From assembly GCF_003591005.1 (NCBI RefSeq), contig NZ_QYYD01000017.1, positions 1 through 64,000 of the forward strand: DNA of 64,000 bases, read 5' to 3'. The notes below the pieces were generated by a model that was not told the origin of the DNA, searched no databases, and was given only the letters and a program-made list of their open reading frames with translations. The position numbers were made by a program, and so were the translations under genes. Positions within the stretch are counted from its first letter, which is position 1. Each line of letters opens with the position of its first letter. This document shows positions 42,901-52,143 of the stretch, one piece after another. Source of the DNA: Rhodopseudomonas palustris (GTDB taxonomy: Bacteria > Pseudomonadota > Alphaproteobacteria > Rhizobiales > Xanthobacteraceae).

Positions 42901-44121
42901 ATGGCAGTGAAGTCGCGCGCCCTGCGGAGCGGGCGAACGGCGCTCAAGCGGGCGCCGCTCAAACGCGCGCGCAACAAGAAGGCCGAGACCTCCAGTATGG
43001 TCGAGACGGCGCTGGCGGCGTTTGCTCACGAGGTTCGCACGCCGCTTACGGGGATCCTGGCAGTCAGCGATCTGCTCGCCACCTCCGACCTCGGCGAACG
43101 CGAGCGCCGCTGGGTCGACACCATCAAGGCCGGCGCCGAGCATCTGTCCGGGCTGGCGACCCTGTTCGTCGACGCGGCGCGGCTGGGCGCGACCGGGCTA
43201 GGGGCCCGTCACGACTTCTTCGATCTGCGCGCACTGGCGCGTCATGCGGGCGATTCGCTGTCCGGCCGCGCCGCCGCCAAGGGGCTGCGCGCCGCGGTGA
43301 CGATCTCGTCGCGGCTGCCGGCCTTCGTCGTCGGCGACGCCGTACGGCTGCGGGCGGCGCTGGAAAATCTCATCGACAACGCGGTGAAGTTCACCGAGCA
43401 CGGCGACGTCGCCCTCAAGGTCAGCTCCGCCGGTGCCGGCAAAGACGCCGTGCTGGTCAGCTTCGCCATTTCGGACAGCGGCATCGGCCTGACCCTGGCC
43501 GAGATCAAGCGGCTGTTCCGGCCGTTCTCGCAGGCCAATGTCAGCATCGCATCGCGGTTCGGCGGCGCCGGCCTCGGCCTGTCGTCCGTCCGCCAGATCG
43601 CCCGCGCCATGCAGGGCGATGTCGCGGTGACGCAGCGGCCCAAAGGCGGCGCGGTGTTCACCCTCACGGTCAAACTGGCCCGTGCCAAACCGCCGAAACT
43701 GGCAACGTCCGACGAGTTTGCCTCGGCCGGCAGCTGGAGCCGACCGCTGCGGCTGCTCAGCGTCGAGGACAACCCATTCGGCCGGGTCGTGCTCAACGCC
43801 ATCCTGACCGAGCTCGGCCATCACACCGAATTCGTCGGCAGCGGCGAAGCGGCGCCGGAGCGCCTGGCCCACGCCGACTACGACGCGGTGCTGATGGACA
43901 TGGTGCTGCCCGGCATCAGTGGTCCGGAGGCGATCCGCAACATCCGGGCGCTCGCACCGCCGCTCGGCGGGGTGCCGATCATCGGCGTTTCGGGGCGCGA
44001 ACAGGACGAGGCAGCAGCGCGCCAGGCGGGGGCCGACGCGTTCCTGCTCAAGCCGGTTTCTCCGCGCGCGCTCGCAACTGCGCTGCTTGCAGCGTCACGC
44101 CGTCCGGCAGCCGCGACTTGA
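42901..44121 (+). CDS. Cytoplasmic hybrid histidine kinase (HisKA-HATPase-REC)
   Basis: A 406-residue protein without membrane segments. The basic head (1-28) leads to the H-box FAHEVRTPLTG (His43), the N-box LENLIDNAVKF, G-boxes DSGIGL and GGAGLGLS, and a receiver domain from about residue 285 with DAVLMDMVLPG (phosphorylation Asp) and the final KPVSP Lys. No sensor domain is present, so its input must come from another protein. The last 74 bp overlap the convergent YihY-like gene. Confidence 0.88.
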   Translation: MAVKSRALRSGRTALKRAPLKRARNKKAETSSMVETALAAFAHEVRTPLTGILAVSDLLATSDLGERERRWVDTIKAGAEHLSGLATLFVDAARLGATGLGARHDFFDLRALARHAGDSLSGRAAAKGLRAAVTISSRLPAFVVGDAVRLRAALENLIDNAVKFTEHGDVALKVSSAGAGKDAVLVSFAISDSGIGLTLAEIKRLFRPFSQANVSIASRFGGAGLGLSSVRQIARAMQGDVAVTQRPKGGAVFTLTVKLARAKPPKLATSDEFASAGSWSRPLRLLSVEDNPFGRVVLNAILTELGHHTEFVGSGEAAPERLAHADYDAVLMDMVLPGISGPEAIRNIRALAPPLGGVPIIGVSGREQDEAAARQAGADAFLLKPVSPRALATALLAASRRPAAAT

Positions 44122-44941
44122 TGATCGCGGCATTGAGTTCGCCGCCATACACGAAGATCGCGGCGATGAAATACAGAAACACCAGCGCGATGATCACCGA
44201 GGCGAGCCCGGCATACATCGTCACGTAGTTGTTGGCGAACCGCGCCAGATACATGCCGAAGCCGACGCCGGACAGCACCGAGGCCACGATGGTGAAGACG
44301 ATGCCCGGCACGATCTGCCGGATCGAGCGGCGCCCGGCGGGCAGCCGCGCGTGCAGGATGAACAGCGCGACGGTCAGCGCGCCGACCGCGATGCCGTAGC
44401 GGGCGACGGTCAGCAGCATCTGATTGTCCTCAACCATCAGCGGAACGTAGTGCCGCGCGGTCGCCAGGATCAGCGGGCCCAGCACGATCAGAAACGCCAT
44501 TGCCAGCGCCGTGAACGCCGCCACCAGCGTGTAGCCGATCGATTCCAGCCGCAACATGTACCAGGGCCGGACCTCGATCACCGCATAGGCGCGGTTGAGT
44601 GCGACGCGCAGGCTCTCGACGCCGTTGGAGGCGAAGTACAGAGCCAGCAGCAACCCGATGGTCAGCGCGCCACCGCGGGTGGTGGTCAACACGTCGTGGA
44701 TTTCACCCGACAGCGTGCTGGCCACCTGCGCCGGCCAGATGTCCAGCATCAGCTCCGCCGCCTTGTCGGCCAGCTCCCGCGAGCCGACGAAGCCGGCCAG
44801 CGAGGTCAGCACGATCAAAAAAGGGAAAAGCGCCATCAGCGACGACAGCGCAATATGGCTGGCGATCGCCCACCCGTCATCGGCTAGAAACGTATAGAAC
44901 GCGTCCATCACGACCGCATAGACGTAGCGGATATGCCTCAC
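44048..44941 (-). CDS. YihY/virulence factor BrkB family membrane protein
   Basis: A 297-residue inner-membrane protein with about six hydrophobic segments. Family traits are SHIALSSLMALFPFLIVLTS, ALYFASNGVESLRVALNRAY, FILHARLPAGRR and YAGLASVIIALVFLYFIAAI. Early annotation as ribonuclease BN has been withdrawn; the function is unknown. The C-terminal coding sequence overlaps the histidine kinase end, tail to tail. Confidence 0.85.
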   Translation of the reverse strand: MRHIRYVYAVVMDAFYTFLADDGWAIASHIALSSLMALFPFLIVLTSLAGFVGSRELADKAAELMLDIWPAQVASTLSGEIHDVLTTTRGGALTIGLLLALYFASNGVESLRVALNRAYAVIEVRPWYMLRLESIGYTLVAAFTALAMAFLIVLGPLILATARHYVPLMVEDNQMLLTVARYGIAVGALTVALFILHARLPAGRRSIRQIVPGIVFTIVASVLSGVGFGMYLARFANNYVTMYAGLASVIIALVFLYFIAAIFVYGGELNAAIIKSRLPDGVTLQAAQLRARAEKPA

Positions 44942-45060
44942 AGGTCACCTGACTGACGGTTGCGGCGCGGGAGTGTAGCATCGGGTACCAACCCGTTCCA
45001 ATCGACTTCGTTGCGCCTGGCCGGGTGGCGCAGCTAAGAGGGCGGTGCTATGAGACCAGA

Positions 45061-45255
45061 ATGGCGACGTTTCTGAGCACGCTTCTACTCCCGATTGCGC
45101 TGTGCGCGGTGGCGCTTGTTCTGCTGCTCGGCCTCATCAATATGATGCGGGGCGGCTCGCCGAACCGGTCGCAAAAGCTGATGCGGATGCGCGTCCTCCT
45201 GCAGTTCGCGGCGATTGTGGTGACGATGCTTGCGATCTGGGCGCTGGGCCGCTAG
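45061..45255 (+). CDS. HIG1-domain twin transmembrane protein
   Basis: A 64-residue protein with two hydrophobic segments (5-26 and 44-62) joined by a polar loop MMRGGSPNRSQKLMRMRVLLQ, the HIG1 signature. Bacterial HIG1 proteins are linked to respiratory cytochrome oxidase assembly or stability. The ATG at 45061 is used in preference to an upstream GTG. It is 63 bp before the cobalamin adenosyltransferase gene and is probably co-transcribed. Confidence 0.85.
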   Translation: MATFLSTLLLPIALCAVALVLLLGLINMMRGGSPNRSQKLMRMRVLLQFAAIVVTMLAIWALGR

Positions 45256-45318
45256 CCAACAGTCGGTCCCCATTCTTCTTCTTTCCGACAAGCCGGTAGC
45301 TCGCCGAGGGTTTGCGCC

Positions 45319-45891
45319 ATGGTCGTTCTCAATCGAATTTATACCCGGACCGGCGACGACGGCTCCACCGCGCTCGGCAGCGGCGAGCGGCGGCCGAAAT
45401 ACGATCTGCGCATCGCCGCCTATGGCACGGTCGACGAAACCAACGCGGCGATCGGAGTGGCGCGGGTGCATCTCGGCGGCCTCCCGGAGATCGATGCCAT
45501 GCTGGGGCGGATCCAGAATGATCTGTTCGACCTCGGCGCCGATCTGGCGGTCCCGGACCGGGACGGCAAGGCCGAGCGGCTGCGGGTCGTTTCGACGCAG
45601 GTGGAACGTCTTGAGGCCGAAATCGATCAGTTGAACGAGCGGCTCGCGCCGCTGACCTCGTTTTTGCTCCCTGGCGGCCAGCCCGGCGCTGCTTATCTGC
45701 ATCTGGCGCGCACGATTTGCCGCCGCGCAGAACGCGTGATGGTGGAACTGGCGGCGCGACCGGAAGAACGGGTCAATCCGGCGGGCGTGCAGTATGTCAA
45801 CCGGCTGTCGGATTTCCTGTTCGTCGCCAGCCGCGCGGTGAATAATGACGGTGCCGGCGACGTGCTCTGGGTTCCGGGTCAAAACCGCTAG
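45319..45891 (+). CDS. ATP:cob(I)alamin adenosyltransferase (PduO type)
   Basis: A 190-residue enzyme that makes adenosylcobalamin. It has the ATP loop TRTGDDGSTALGSGERRPKY at the N-terminus, ICRRAERVMVEL (catalytic Arg region) and YVNRLSDFLFVASR. Length fits PduO-type proteins. The cofactor would serve enzymes such as methylmalonyl-CoA mutase, encoded outside the window. No cobalamin riboswitch is visible. Confidence 0.9.
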   Translation: MVVLNRIYTRTGDDGSTALGSGERRPKYDLRIAAYGTVDETNAAIGVARVHLGGLPEIDAMLGRIQNDLFDLGADLAVPDRDGKAERLRVVSTQVERLEAEIDQLNERLAPLTSFLLPGGQPGAAYLHLARTICRRAERVMVELAARPEERVNPAGVQYVNRLSDFLFVASRAVNNDGAGDVLWVPGQNR

Positions 45892-45991
45892 GTTTGGGTC
45901 GTTTTCGGCTCAGCCGCGTTGACCGCCGATATCCGGGGCTTTAGGTTCCGCCGCCACGACAAGTAAACCCAGCGAAAACGAAAGAGGATCG

Positions 45992-46741
45992 ATGAAGGTT
46001 CTGGTGCCGGTCAAGCGGGTGGTCGACTACAACGTCAAGATCAGGGTCAAAAGCGACGGATCGGGCGTTGAACTCGCCAACGTCAAGATGTCGATGAATC
46101 CGTTCGACGAAATCGCAGTCGAGGAAGCGCTGCGGCTGAAGGAAGCCGGCAAGGCGACCGAAGTGGTCGTCGTTTCGATCGGCCCTGCGCAGGCGTCCGA
46201 GACGCTCCGCACCGGTCTGGCGATGGGCGCCGATCGCGGCATCCTGGTCAAGGTCGACGGCAACGTCGAGCCGCTCGCGGTCGCCAAGATCCTCAAGGGC
46301 ATCGCCGGCGAAGAGCAGCCCGGACTGATCATCCTCGGCAAGCAGGCGATCGACGACGACAGCAACCAGACCGGCCAGATGCTGGCCGCGCTGCTCGGCT
46401 GGTCGCAGGCGACCTTCGCGTCCAAGCTCGAGGTCGAAGGCTCGGACTTCAAGGTATCGCGCGAAGTCGACGGCGGCTCGCAGACCCTGCGGCTGAAGGG
46501 CCCGGCGATCGTCACCACCGACCTGCGGCTCAACGAGCCGCGCTACGCCAGCCTGCCGAACATCATGAAGGCCAAGAAGAAGCCGATCGCGGAAAAGACC
46601 GCGGCAGATTACGGCGTCGATATCGCGCCGCGTCTGGAAGTCCTGAAGACCGTCGAGCCGAGTGGCCGCAAGGCCGGCGTGAAGGTCAAGGACGTCGCCG
46701 AACTGGTCTCGAAACTCAAGAACGAAGCGGGTGTTATCTGA
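45992..46741 (+). CDS. etfB: Electron transfer flavoprotein beta subunit
   Basis: A 249-residue subunit that binds AMP and helps carry electrons from acyl-CoA and other dehydrogenases to ETF:quinone oxidoreductase. It starts [18 protein letters not shown] and contains [21 protein letters not shown], typical of group I EtfB, and the signature region [24 protein letters not shown] precedes the ATG. It is followed two bases later by etfA. Confidence 0.95.
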   Translation: MKVLVPVKRVVDYNVKIRVKSDGSGVELANVKMSMNPFDEIAVEEALRLKEAGKATEVVVVSIGPAQASETLRTGLAMGADRGILVKVDGNVEPLAVAKILKGIAGEEQPGLIILGKQAIDDDSNQTGQMLAALLGWSQATFASKLEVEGSDFKVSREVDGGSQTLRLKGPAIVTTDLRLNEPRYASLPNIMKAKKKPIAEKTAADYGVDIAPRLEVLKTVEPSGRKAGVKVKDVAELVSKLKNEAGVI

Positions 46742-46742
46742 T

Positions 46743-47693
46743 ATGGCCACGCTGCTGATTGCCGAACACGACCACGCCGAGCTCAAGGACGCGACCAACA
46801 AGGCGCTGACTGCGGCCGCTGCGCTGGGTGGCGAAGTTCACGTCCTCGTCGCCGGTGGCGGCGAAGGCACCAAGGCGGCCGCGGAAGCCGCCGCCAAGCT
46901 GCAGGGCGTCGCCAAGGTGCTGGTCGCCGAAGGTCCGGCCTATGGGCACGATCTTGCCGAGCCCATGGCCGCGCTGATCGTCTCGCTCGCCGGCAACTAC
47001 GACGCCCTCGTGGCGCCAGCGACCTCCCGCTTCAAGAACGTAATGCCGCGCGTCGCAGCATTGCTCGACGTGATGCAGGTGTCGGAGATCATCAAGGTCG
47101 TGGCGCCCGACACGTTCGAGCGGCCGATCTATGCCGGCAACGCGATCCAGACCGTGAAGTCGAAGGACGCCAAGAAGGTCATCACCGTCCGCACCTCGAC
47201 CTTCCAGGCGACCGGCGAGGGCGGCAGCGCCACCGTGGAGTCCGTGGCGGCGGCGGAAGATCCCGGCCTGTCGACCTTCGTGGGCGAGGAAGTCGCCAAG
47301 AGTGATCGTCCGGAGCTGGCCTCGGCCAAGATCATCGTCTCCGGCGGCCGTGCGATGCAGAGCCGGGAGAACTTCACCAAATATATCGAACCGCTCGCCG
47401 ACAAGCTCGGCGCCGGTGTCGGCGCCTCGCGCGCCGCGGTGGACGCCGGCTACGCGCCGAACGACTGGCAGGTCGGTCAGACCGGCAAGGTCGTGGCGCC
47501 GGAGCTTTATGTCGCGATCGGCATTTCCGGCGCGATCCAGCATCTCGCCGGCATGAAGGACTCCAAGGTGATCGTCGCGATCAACAAGGACGAGGACGCG
47601 CCAATCTTCCAGGTGGCCGATTACGGCCTGGTCGCCGACCTGTATCAGGCGGTGCCGGAACTGACCGAACAACTGGGCAAGCTCGGCAAGTGA
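46743..47693 (+). CDS. etfA: Electron transfer flavoprotein alpha subunit
   Basis: A 316-residue FAD-binding subunit. The C-terminal domain has [50 protein letters not shown] and [18 protein letters not shown], all FAD-site signatures. The start at 46743 ([14 protein letters not shown]) is chosen; an ATG four codons earlier lies within etfB. A strong palindrome follows the gene. It works with EtfB, and the hbdA gene downstream fits fatty-acid or crotonyl-CoA oxidation. Confidence 0.95.
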   Translation: MATLLIAEHDHAELKDATNKALTAAAALGGEVHVLVAGGGEGTKAAAEAAAKLQGVAKVLVAEGPAYGHDLAEPMAALIVSLAGNYDALVAPATSRFKNVMPRVAALLDVMQVSEIIKVVAPDTFERPIYAGNAIQTVKSKDAKKVITVRTSTFQATGEGGSATVESVAAAEDPGLSTFVGEEVAKSDRPELASAKIIVSGGRAMQSRENFTKYIEPLADKLGAGVGASRAAVDAGYAPNDWQVGQTGKVVAPELYVAIGISGAIQHLAGMKDSKVIVAINKDEDAPIFQVADYGLVADLYQAVPELTEQLGKLGK

Positions 47694-47707
47694 TCGCCAG
47701 CTGGCAG

Positions 47708-47745
47708 ACGGATCCGGCCACGGCCGGATCCGTTGTCATATTATA
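47708..47745 (+). terminator. Probable terminator after etfA
   Basis: ACGGATCCGGCC, spacer AC, GGCCGGATCCGT is a perfect 12-bp stem 15 bp after the etfA stop. The tail TGTCATATTAT is T-rich rather than a pure T-run. Confidence 0.65.
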
Positions 47746-47850
47746 AGTGTTGTTGCGATACTGCTCTCCAGCCGGCGGATGCCCGGTGCGGACAAGGCCA
47801 CCATAGGCCGGTCAGGCGCGTTGCGCGACCGAGCCTCAACGAGATGACAG

Positions 47851-48732
47851 ATGGCGTTCACAATCAAGAAGGTCGGCGTAATCGGCTCGGGGCAGATGGG
47901 CAACGGCATCGCGCATGTTGCCGCGCTCGGTGGTTTCGCCGTGGTACTGAACGACGTCGCGGCCGATCGGCTGAAGTCGGCAATGGCCACCATCAACGGC
48001 AATCTGTCGCGACAGGTCTCCAAGAAAGTCATCACCGACGAGCAGCGCAAGCAGGCGCTCGCAAACATCACCGCGACCGAACAACTCGAAGGCCTGGCGG
48101 ACTGCGATCTGGTGATCGAAACCGCGGTCGAGAAGGAAGAGGTCAAGCGCAAGATCTTCCACGACCTGTGCGCGACGCTGAAGCCCGAGGCGATCATTGC
48201 CTCCAACACCTCGTCGATCTCGATCACCCGGCTCGCCGCCTCGACCGACCGCCCGGAGCGTTTCATCGGCATTCATTTCATGAATCCGGTGCCGCTGATG
48301 GAGCTGGTCGAGCTGATCCGCGGCATCGCCACCGACGACGCGACATTCGAAACCGCCAAGGCGTTCGTCGCTCAGCTCGGCAAGCAGATCGCGGTTTCGG
48401 AGGATTTCCCGGCCTTTATCGTCAACCGCATTCTGCTGCCGATGATCAACGAGGCGATCTACACGCTGTACGAAGGCGTCGGCAACGTCGAGGCGATCGA
48501 CGCGGCCATGAAGCTCGGCGCGCATCATCCGATGGGCCCGCTGGAGCTGGCCGACTTCATCGGCCTCGATACCTGCCTGTCGATCATGCAGGTGCTGCAC
48601 GAGGGCCTCGCCGACTCCAAATATCGGCCGTGCCCGTTGCTGGTGAAATACGTCGAAGCGGGCTGGCTCGGCCGCAAGGCCAGCCGCGGCTTTTACGACT
48701 ACCGCGGCGAGAAGCCGGTCCCGACGCGCTGA
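47851..48732 (+). CDS. hbdA: 3-hydroxybutyryl-CoA dehydrogenase
   Basis: A 293-residue NAD(P)-dependent enzyme interconverting 3-hydroxyacyl-CoA and acetoacetyl-CoA. The Rossmann motif is GVIGSGQMGNGIAHVAALGG; catalytic residues lie in SNTSSISITRLA and HFMNPVPLMELVELI (His-Glu pair). The C-terminal dimer domain has GPLELADFIGLDT. It is separated from etfA by a terminator-like stem, so it may have its own promoter in 47746-47850. Confidence 0.93.
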   Translation: MAFTIKKVGVIGSGQMGNGIAHVAALGGFAVVLNDVAADRLKSAMATINGNLSRQVSKKVITDEQRKQALANITATEQLEGLADCDLVIETAVEKEEVKRKIFHDLCATLKPEAIIASNTSSISITRLAASTDRPERFIGIHFMNPVPLMELVELIRGIATDDATFETAKAFVAQLGKQIAVSEDFPAFIVNRILLPMINEAIYTLYEGVGNVEAIDAAMKLGAHHPMGPLELADFIGLDTCLSIMQVLHEGLADSKYRPCPLLVKYVEAGWLGRKASRGFYDYRGEKPVPTR

Positions 48733-48789
48733 GCGCGGCGCTTCTTGCCGGCCTGCCAGACCGGGCGGCAAGTCATCATCAGTTACTTC

Positions 48790-48820
48790 CGTCATGGCCG
48801 GGACAAGTCCGGGCATGACG
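48790..48820. repeat. CGTCATGGCCGGG palindromic repeat
   Basis: CGTCATGGCCGGG and CCGGGCATGACG are near-perfect complements around ACAAGT. It is a member of the same family as 9832-9921 and lies between convergent genes. Confidence 0.6.
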
Positions 48821-48839
48821 AACTATCTGGGGTCATCGT

Positions 48840-49754
48840 TCATTCGATCCCTGGCACGGTCTTGATCTGCTCCGCCAGAAAGTCGATCAGCAACCGCACG
48901 CGCGCGATATCGGCGCGCTCGGGCACGATCAGCAGGTTGAGCGGCACCGGCGGCAGGCGATACTCCGGCAGGATTACTTCGAGGCGGCCGTCGGCCAGCA
49001 AGTCGTGGACCAGCCAGCGGTGCGACGCCGCAATGCCGCGCCCCGCGATCAAAGCCTCCCGGGCCACAAGGCCATGGTCGATTCGAAGCCGGCCGCCGAA
49101 CGGCACGCGGTGCGTCTCACTGTCCGGCCCTTCGAGCACCAACATATCGCTGCCGGCAACGTTCAGCATGCGGATGCCTTGATGGCGCGACAGATCCTGC
49201 GGGGTCGTCGGCCGGCCGTGAGCCGCCAGATAGTCCGGCGATGCCACCATGAGACGTTGGCTCTGGCCGAGCGGCCGTAGCTTCAGTGAGCTGTCGGTGA
49301 GCGGCGCCAGGCGGAGCGCGAGGTCGACGCCCTCGCGGACCAGATCGATGCGATGATCGGTGAGGCCGAGATCGATGCCGATGTCCGGATAGCGGGCCTG
49401 AAACGCGAAGATCAGCCGGCTGGCGTGCAGCACGCCAAACGACGCCGTGCACGACATCCGGATAGTGCCGGCCGGCGCTCCCGATGAGCCGAGCGCTTCG
49501 TCGCTGGCCTGTTCGACCAGCCGCAGGATCTGCACCGCGCGGGCGTAATAGCGGCTGCCCTCTTCGGTCAGCGTCAACCGGCGCGTAGTCCGGCTCATCA
49601 GCGGCGCGCCGATCGCCGCCTCGAGCTCCTGCAACTGACGGGTCACGGTGGACTGGCCGACATTCAGGTCGCGCGCGACCGCCGACAGGCTGCCGCGTTC
49701 GGCAACCCGAACGAAGGTGCGGATGCGCTCGATCGTGACGGCTGATTTATCCAT
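48840..49754 (-). CDS. LysR family transcriptional regulator
   Basis: A 304-residue regulator. The N-terminal winged helix-turn-helix is AERGSLSAVARDLNVGQSTV followed by TRQLQELEAAIGAPLMSR. The periplasmic-binding-like effector domain runs from about residue 92. It belongs to the group with conserved HQGIRML near the effector region. It is divergent from the NQO1-like oxidoreductase across a 93-bp AT-richer spacer, the usual arrangement for direct regulation. Confidence 0.88.
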   Translation of the reverse strand: MDKSAVTIERIRTFVRVAERGSLSAVARDLNVGQSTVTRQLQELEAAIGAPLMSRTTRRLTLTEEGSRYYARAVQILRLVEQASDEALGSSGAPAGTIRMSCTASFGVLHASRLIFAFQARYPDIGIDLGLTDHRIDLVREGVDLALRLAPLTDSSLKLRPLGQSQRLMVASPDYLAAHGRPTTPQDLSRHQGIRMLNVAGSDMLVLEGPDSETHRVPFGGRLRIDHGLVAREALIAGRGIAASHRWLVHDLLADGRLEVILPEYRLPPVPLNLLIVPERADIARVRLLIDFLAEQIKTVPGIE

Positions 49755-49847
49755 TTCTCGGCATAATGATATCGAAATCCAATGGCTTCTGGAATAGTCG
49801 TCGCGCGTCTACGTCGAAGCTTCGAGTGTTCAAACAAGGAGCCCGCC

Positions 49848-50693
49848 GTGAACGTTCTTCTGGTGTATGCCCATCCCGAACCGCGCTCGTTGAACGGCGC
49901 ATTGCGCGACGTCGCGGTCGCGGAGCTGCAGTGCCTGGGCCATGAGGTGCAGGTCTCCGACCTTTATGCCATGGGCTGGAAGGCGGCGATCGACCGCGCC
50001 GATTTCCCCACGCTCGCGGCCGACGAGCGGCTGGCGATCTCCGACGCCTCCAAAGCGGCGTTCAAGGCCGGCGAGCTGACGCCGGACGTCCAGGGCGAGA
50101 TCGACAAGCTGCGCTGGGCCGACGCGGTGATCCTGCAATTCCCGCTGTGGTGGTTCAGCATGCCGGCGATCCTGAAAGGCTGGGTTGACCGCGTCTATGC
50201 CCGCGGCTTCGCCTATGGGGTCGGCGAGCACAGCGACAAGCGGTGGGGCGACCGCTATGGCGAAGGCAACCTCGCCGGTAAGCGCGCGATGCTGATCGTC
50301 ACCACCGGCGGCTGGGAGACGCACTACGGCGCCCGCGGCGTCAACGGCCCAATCGACGACCTGCTGTTTCCGATCAATCACGGCATTCTGTTCTACCCGG
50401 GCTTCGACGTGCTGCCGCCGTTCGTCGCGTACCAGGCCGGCCGCATCGACGAGGCGAAGTTCGCAGCCACAGCCGAGCAACTGCGCGAACGGATGCGCAC
50501 GCTGGCGACCGCGCCGCCGATCCCGTACCGGCGCCAGAACGGCGGCGACTATCTGATCCCCAGCATGGAGCTGCGCGCCGGCCTGGGCGCTCCAGGTACG
50601 AATGGCTTTGCGCTCCACCTCGGAGAGGGCCCGACAGCGCATCCTGCTATCGACCGCGGAACGACTGCGGGCGACAAAGCCAAGGATTGTTAA
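49848..50693 (+). CDS. NAD(P)H:quinone oxidoreductase (flavodoxin-like fold, KefF/NQO1 family)
   Basis: A 281-residue FAD/FMN oxidoreductase. It begins MNVLLVYAHPEPRSLNGAL and has DAVILQFPLWWFSMPAILKG and the family LTTGG-like VTTGGWETHYGARG. Such enzymes reduce quinones by two electrons and protect from oxidative cycling. The GTG at 49848 has AAGGAG upstream. It is the likely target of the divergent LysR protein. The C-terminal 30 residues extend beyond most relatives. Confidence 0.85.
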   Translation: MNVLLVYAHPEPRSLNGALRDVAVAELQCLGHEVQVSDLYAMGWKAAIDRADFPTLAADERLAISDASKAAFKAGELTPDVQGEIDKLRWADAVILQFPLWWFSMPAILKGWVDRVYARGFAYGVGEHSDKRWGDRYGEGNLAGKRAMLIVTTGGWETHYGARGVNGPIDDLLFPINHGILFYPGFDVLPPFVAYQAGRIDEAKFAATAEQLRERMRTLATAPPIPYRRQNGGDYLIPSMELRAGLGAPGTNGFALHLGEGPTAHPAIDRGTTAGDKAKDC

Positions 50694-50716
50694 CGCCTCG
50701 TCGCTAGGTTGCGGTC

Positions 50717-50917
50717 ATGGACATGAGCATGGTCAGTGCGGCGCTTGCGATGCAGGCGTCGAGCACGCAGATGCAGATCGCGACGACGATCCAGGCGTCG
50801 AACGCGCGGATGGAGCGCGACACGGTGCAGACATTGCTCGGCATCGGCCAGGGCGGAGCGCCGTCGCTCGCCAATGTCGGCGCCGGCGTCGGCGGCAACC
50901 TCAACGTCACCGCCTGA
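50717..50917 (+). CDS. YjfB-like putative motility protein
   Basis: A 66-residue protein rich in Met, Ala, Gln and Ser: MDMSMVSAALAMQASSTQMQ at the N-terminus, then a glycine-rich end. It resembles the YjfB family, which includes small proteins under motility control in Bacillus. The role in this organism is unknown. It is 23 bp downstream of the quinone oxidoreductase gene. Confidence 0.55.
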   Translation: MDMSMVSAALAMQASSTQMQIATTIQASNARMERDTVQTLLGIGQGGAPSLANVGAGVGGNLNVTA

Positions 50918-50932
50918 TTCTCCAGCCGACTG

Positions 50933-51283
50933 CTACACCAGCTTTTTGAAGCCGCCGTAGAACATCCGCTTGGTGTCGAATGGCATCAGCTTCGGATCCA
51001 TGCCGCCCAGCCGCGGGTCCTGCATGGCTTTCGTCATCACCCTGTCGCGCTGCTTGCGTGACTTGTAGACAATGTAGGAAAACACCACGACCTCGTCCGG
51101 CTTCAGCTTTACGCTGCGCGGAAACGACGTAATCTTGCCCGGCGGCACGTCGTCGGCGACCCACTCGCGATAATCGATCGCCCCGTGGTCGCGAAACACC
51201 TTATCGGCCATGCGCGCCAGTTTCTTGTAGTCCGCGAGCTTGGCCTTTTGCACCGGCACGACGAAGCCGTCGACATAGGACAT
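50933..51283 (-). CDS. DUF1428 family protein
   Basis: A 116-residue protein of the dimeric alpha-beta barrel type: YVDGFVVPVQKAKLADYKKL, the block with HGAIDYREWVADDVPPGK and DPRLGGMDPKLMPFDTKRM. DUF1428 members have no assigned function. The Met at 51283 is preceded by GGAGG and matches the usual start, whereas an open frame continues 25 codons upstream. Confidence 0.85.
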   Translation of the reverse strand: MSYVDGFVVPVQKAKLADYKKLARMADKVFRDHGAIDYREWVADDVPPGKITSFPRSVKLKPDEVVVFSYIVYKSRKQRDRVMTKAMQDPRLGGMDPKLMPFDTKRMFYGGFKKLV

Positions 51284-51388
51284 CTGTTCTCCTCCCGATC
51301 TGTCTGCGCCGCGCAGGCGGCTCTCAGCAGGACGATCGAGCGTACAGAAATCCGACATCGCGACTGCCGGGGCTGATTGTCGCGGCAG

Positions 51389-52054
51389 TTACTTCGGCAG
51401 CGCGGCCTTCACCAAGGCCTGCGCGTCGGCGCTGTCCCATTCGGCCGGACCGGCGATGGTGGCGAGTTCGCAGCCTTCGCCGTCGACCAGCACCGAAGTC
51501 GGCATGCCGAGGGCGCGGCCGACGCCTTTCAGCTCCTGAAACACCCGGGCCGAAGCGTCGCTGAAAAAGTTCAGCTTGGTCAGCTTTTCGTCGTCGAGAA
51601 ACTTCTTCGGCTTGGCCGGGTCGCGGGTGTCGATGTTGATCGCCACCACTTCGAATTGCGGGCTGCCGAGCTTGGCCTGCAGATTGTCGAGCGCCGGCAT
51701 CTCCTTGCGGCACGGCACGCACCAGGTCGCCCACAGGTTGACCAGCACGGTGCGGCCGCGGAAATCCGACAGCTTCCTGGGCTGGCCGCTGCCGTCCTCG
51801 AACGCCAGATCCGGCAGCTTCAGCGGCTTGGTCGCGACCGTCACGGCGGCGACTTCGCCGCGAGTCAGCGGCTTCAGCTGCTGCGCCAGCGCGACGGCGG
51901 GGCGGCAAGTGGGATCGCCTGCATTGCGCTGCAGGGCGCCGATCCCGTATACCCCCGCTGCTCCGGCGACCACCAGCACGGCCATCGCGGCCAAAATCAA
52001 CGTCTTGCGGCCCTTGCGGCGTGGCGGGACGAGGTCGGGTCGGCTATCAGTCAT
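51389..52054 (-). CDS. tlpA: TlpA-type membrane-anchored thiol:disulfide oxidoreductase
   Basis: A 221-residue protein with an N-terminal membrane anchor (about 19-40) and a periplasmic thioredoxin fold. The active site is WATWCVPCRKEMP and the cis-Pro is in GMPTSVLVD. Bradyrhizobium TlpA reduces the copper site partners of cytochrome aa3 oxidase. Two extra cysteines (TCRP near 54 and GEGCELA near 195) occur as in other TlpA. Divergent from argH. Confidence 0.88.
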   Translation of the reverse strand: MTDSRPDLVPPRRKGRKTLILAAMAVLVVAGAAGVYGIGALQRNAGDPTCRPAVALAQQLKPLTRGEVAAVTVATKPLKLPDLAFEDGSGQPRKLSDFRGRTVLVNLWATWCVPCRKEMPALDNLQAKLGSPQFEVVAINIDTRDPAKPKKFLDDEKLTKLNFFSDASARVFQELKGVGRALGMPTSVLVDGEGCELATIAGPAEWDSADAQALVKAALPK

Positions 52055-52143
52055 CGGGCACTCGGACTCGGCAGCGCGGACGCAATCGCCGGCTGGTGGG
52101 GTTGAGGCAAAGGTGAGGCGGGCATGATCGTGAGCAGCAGGCA

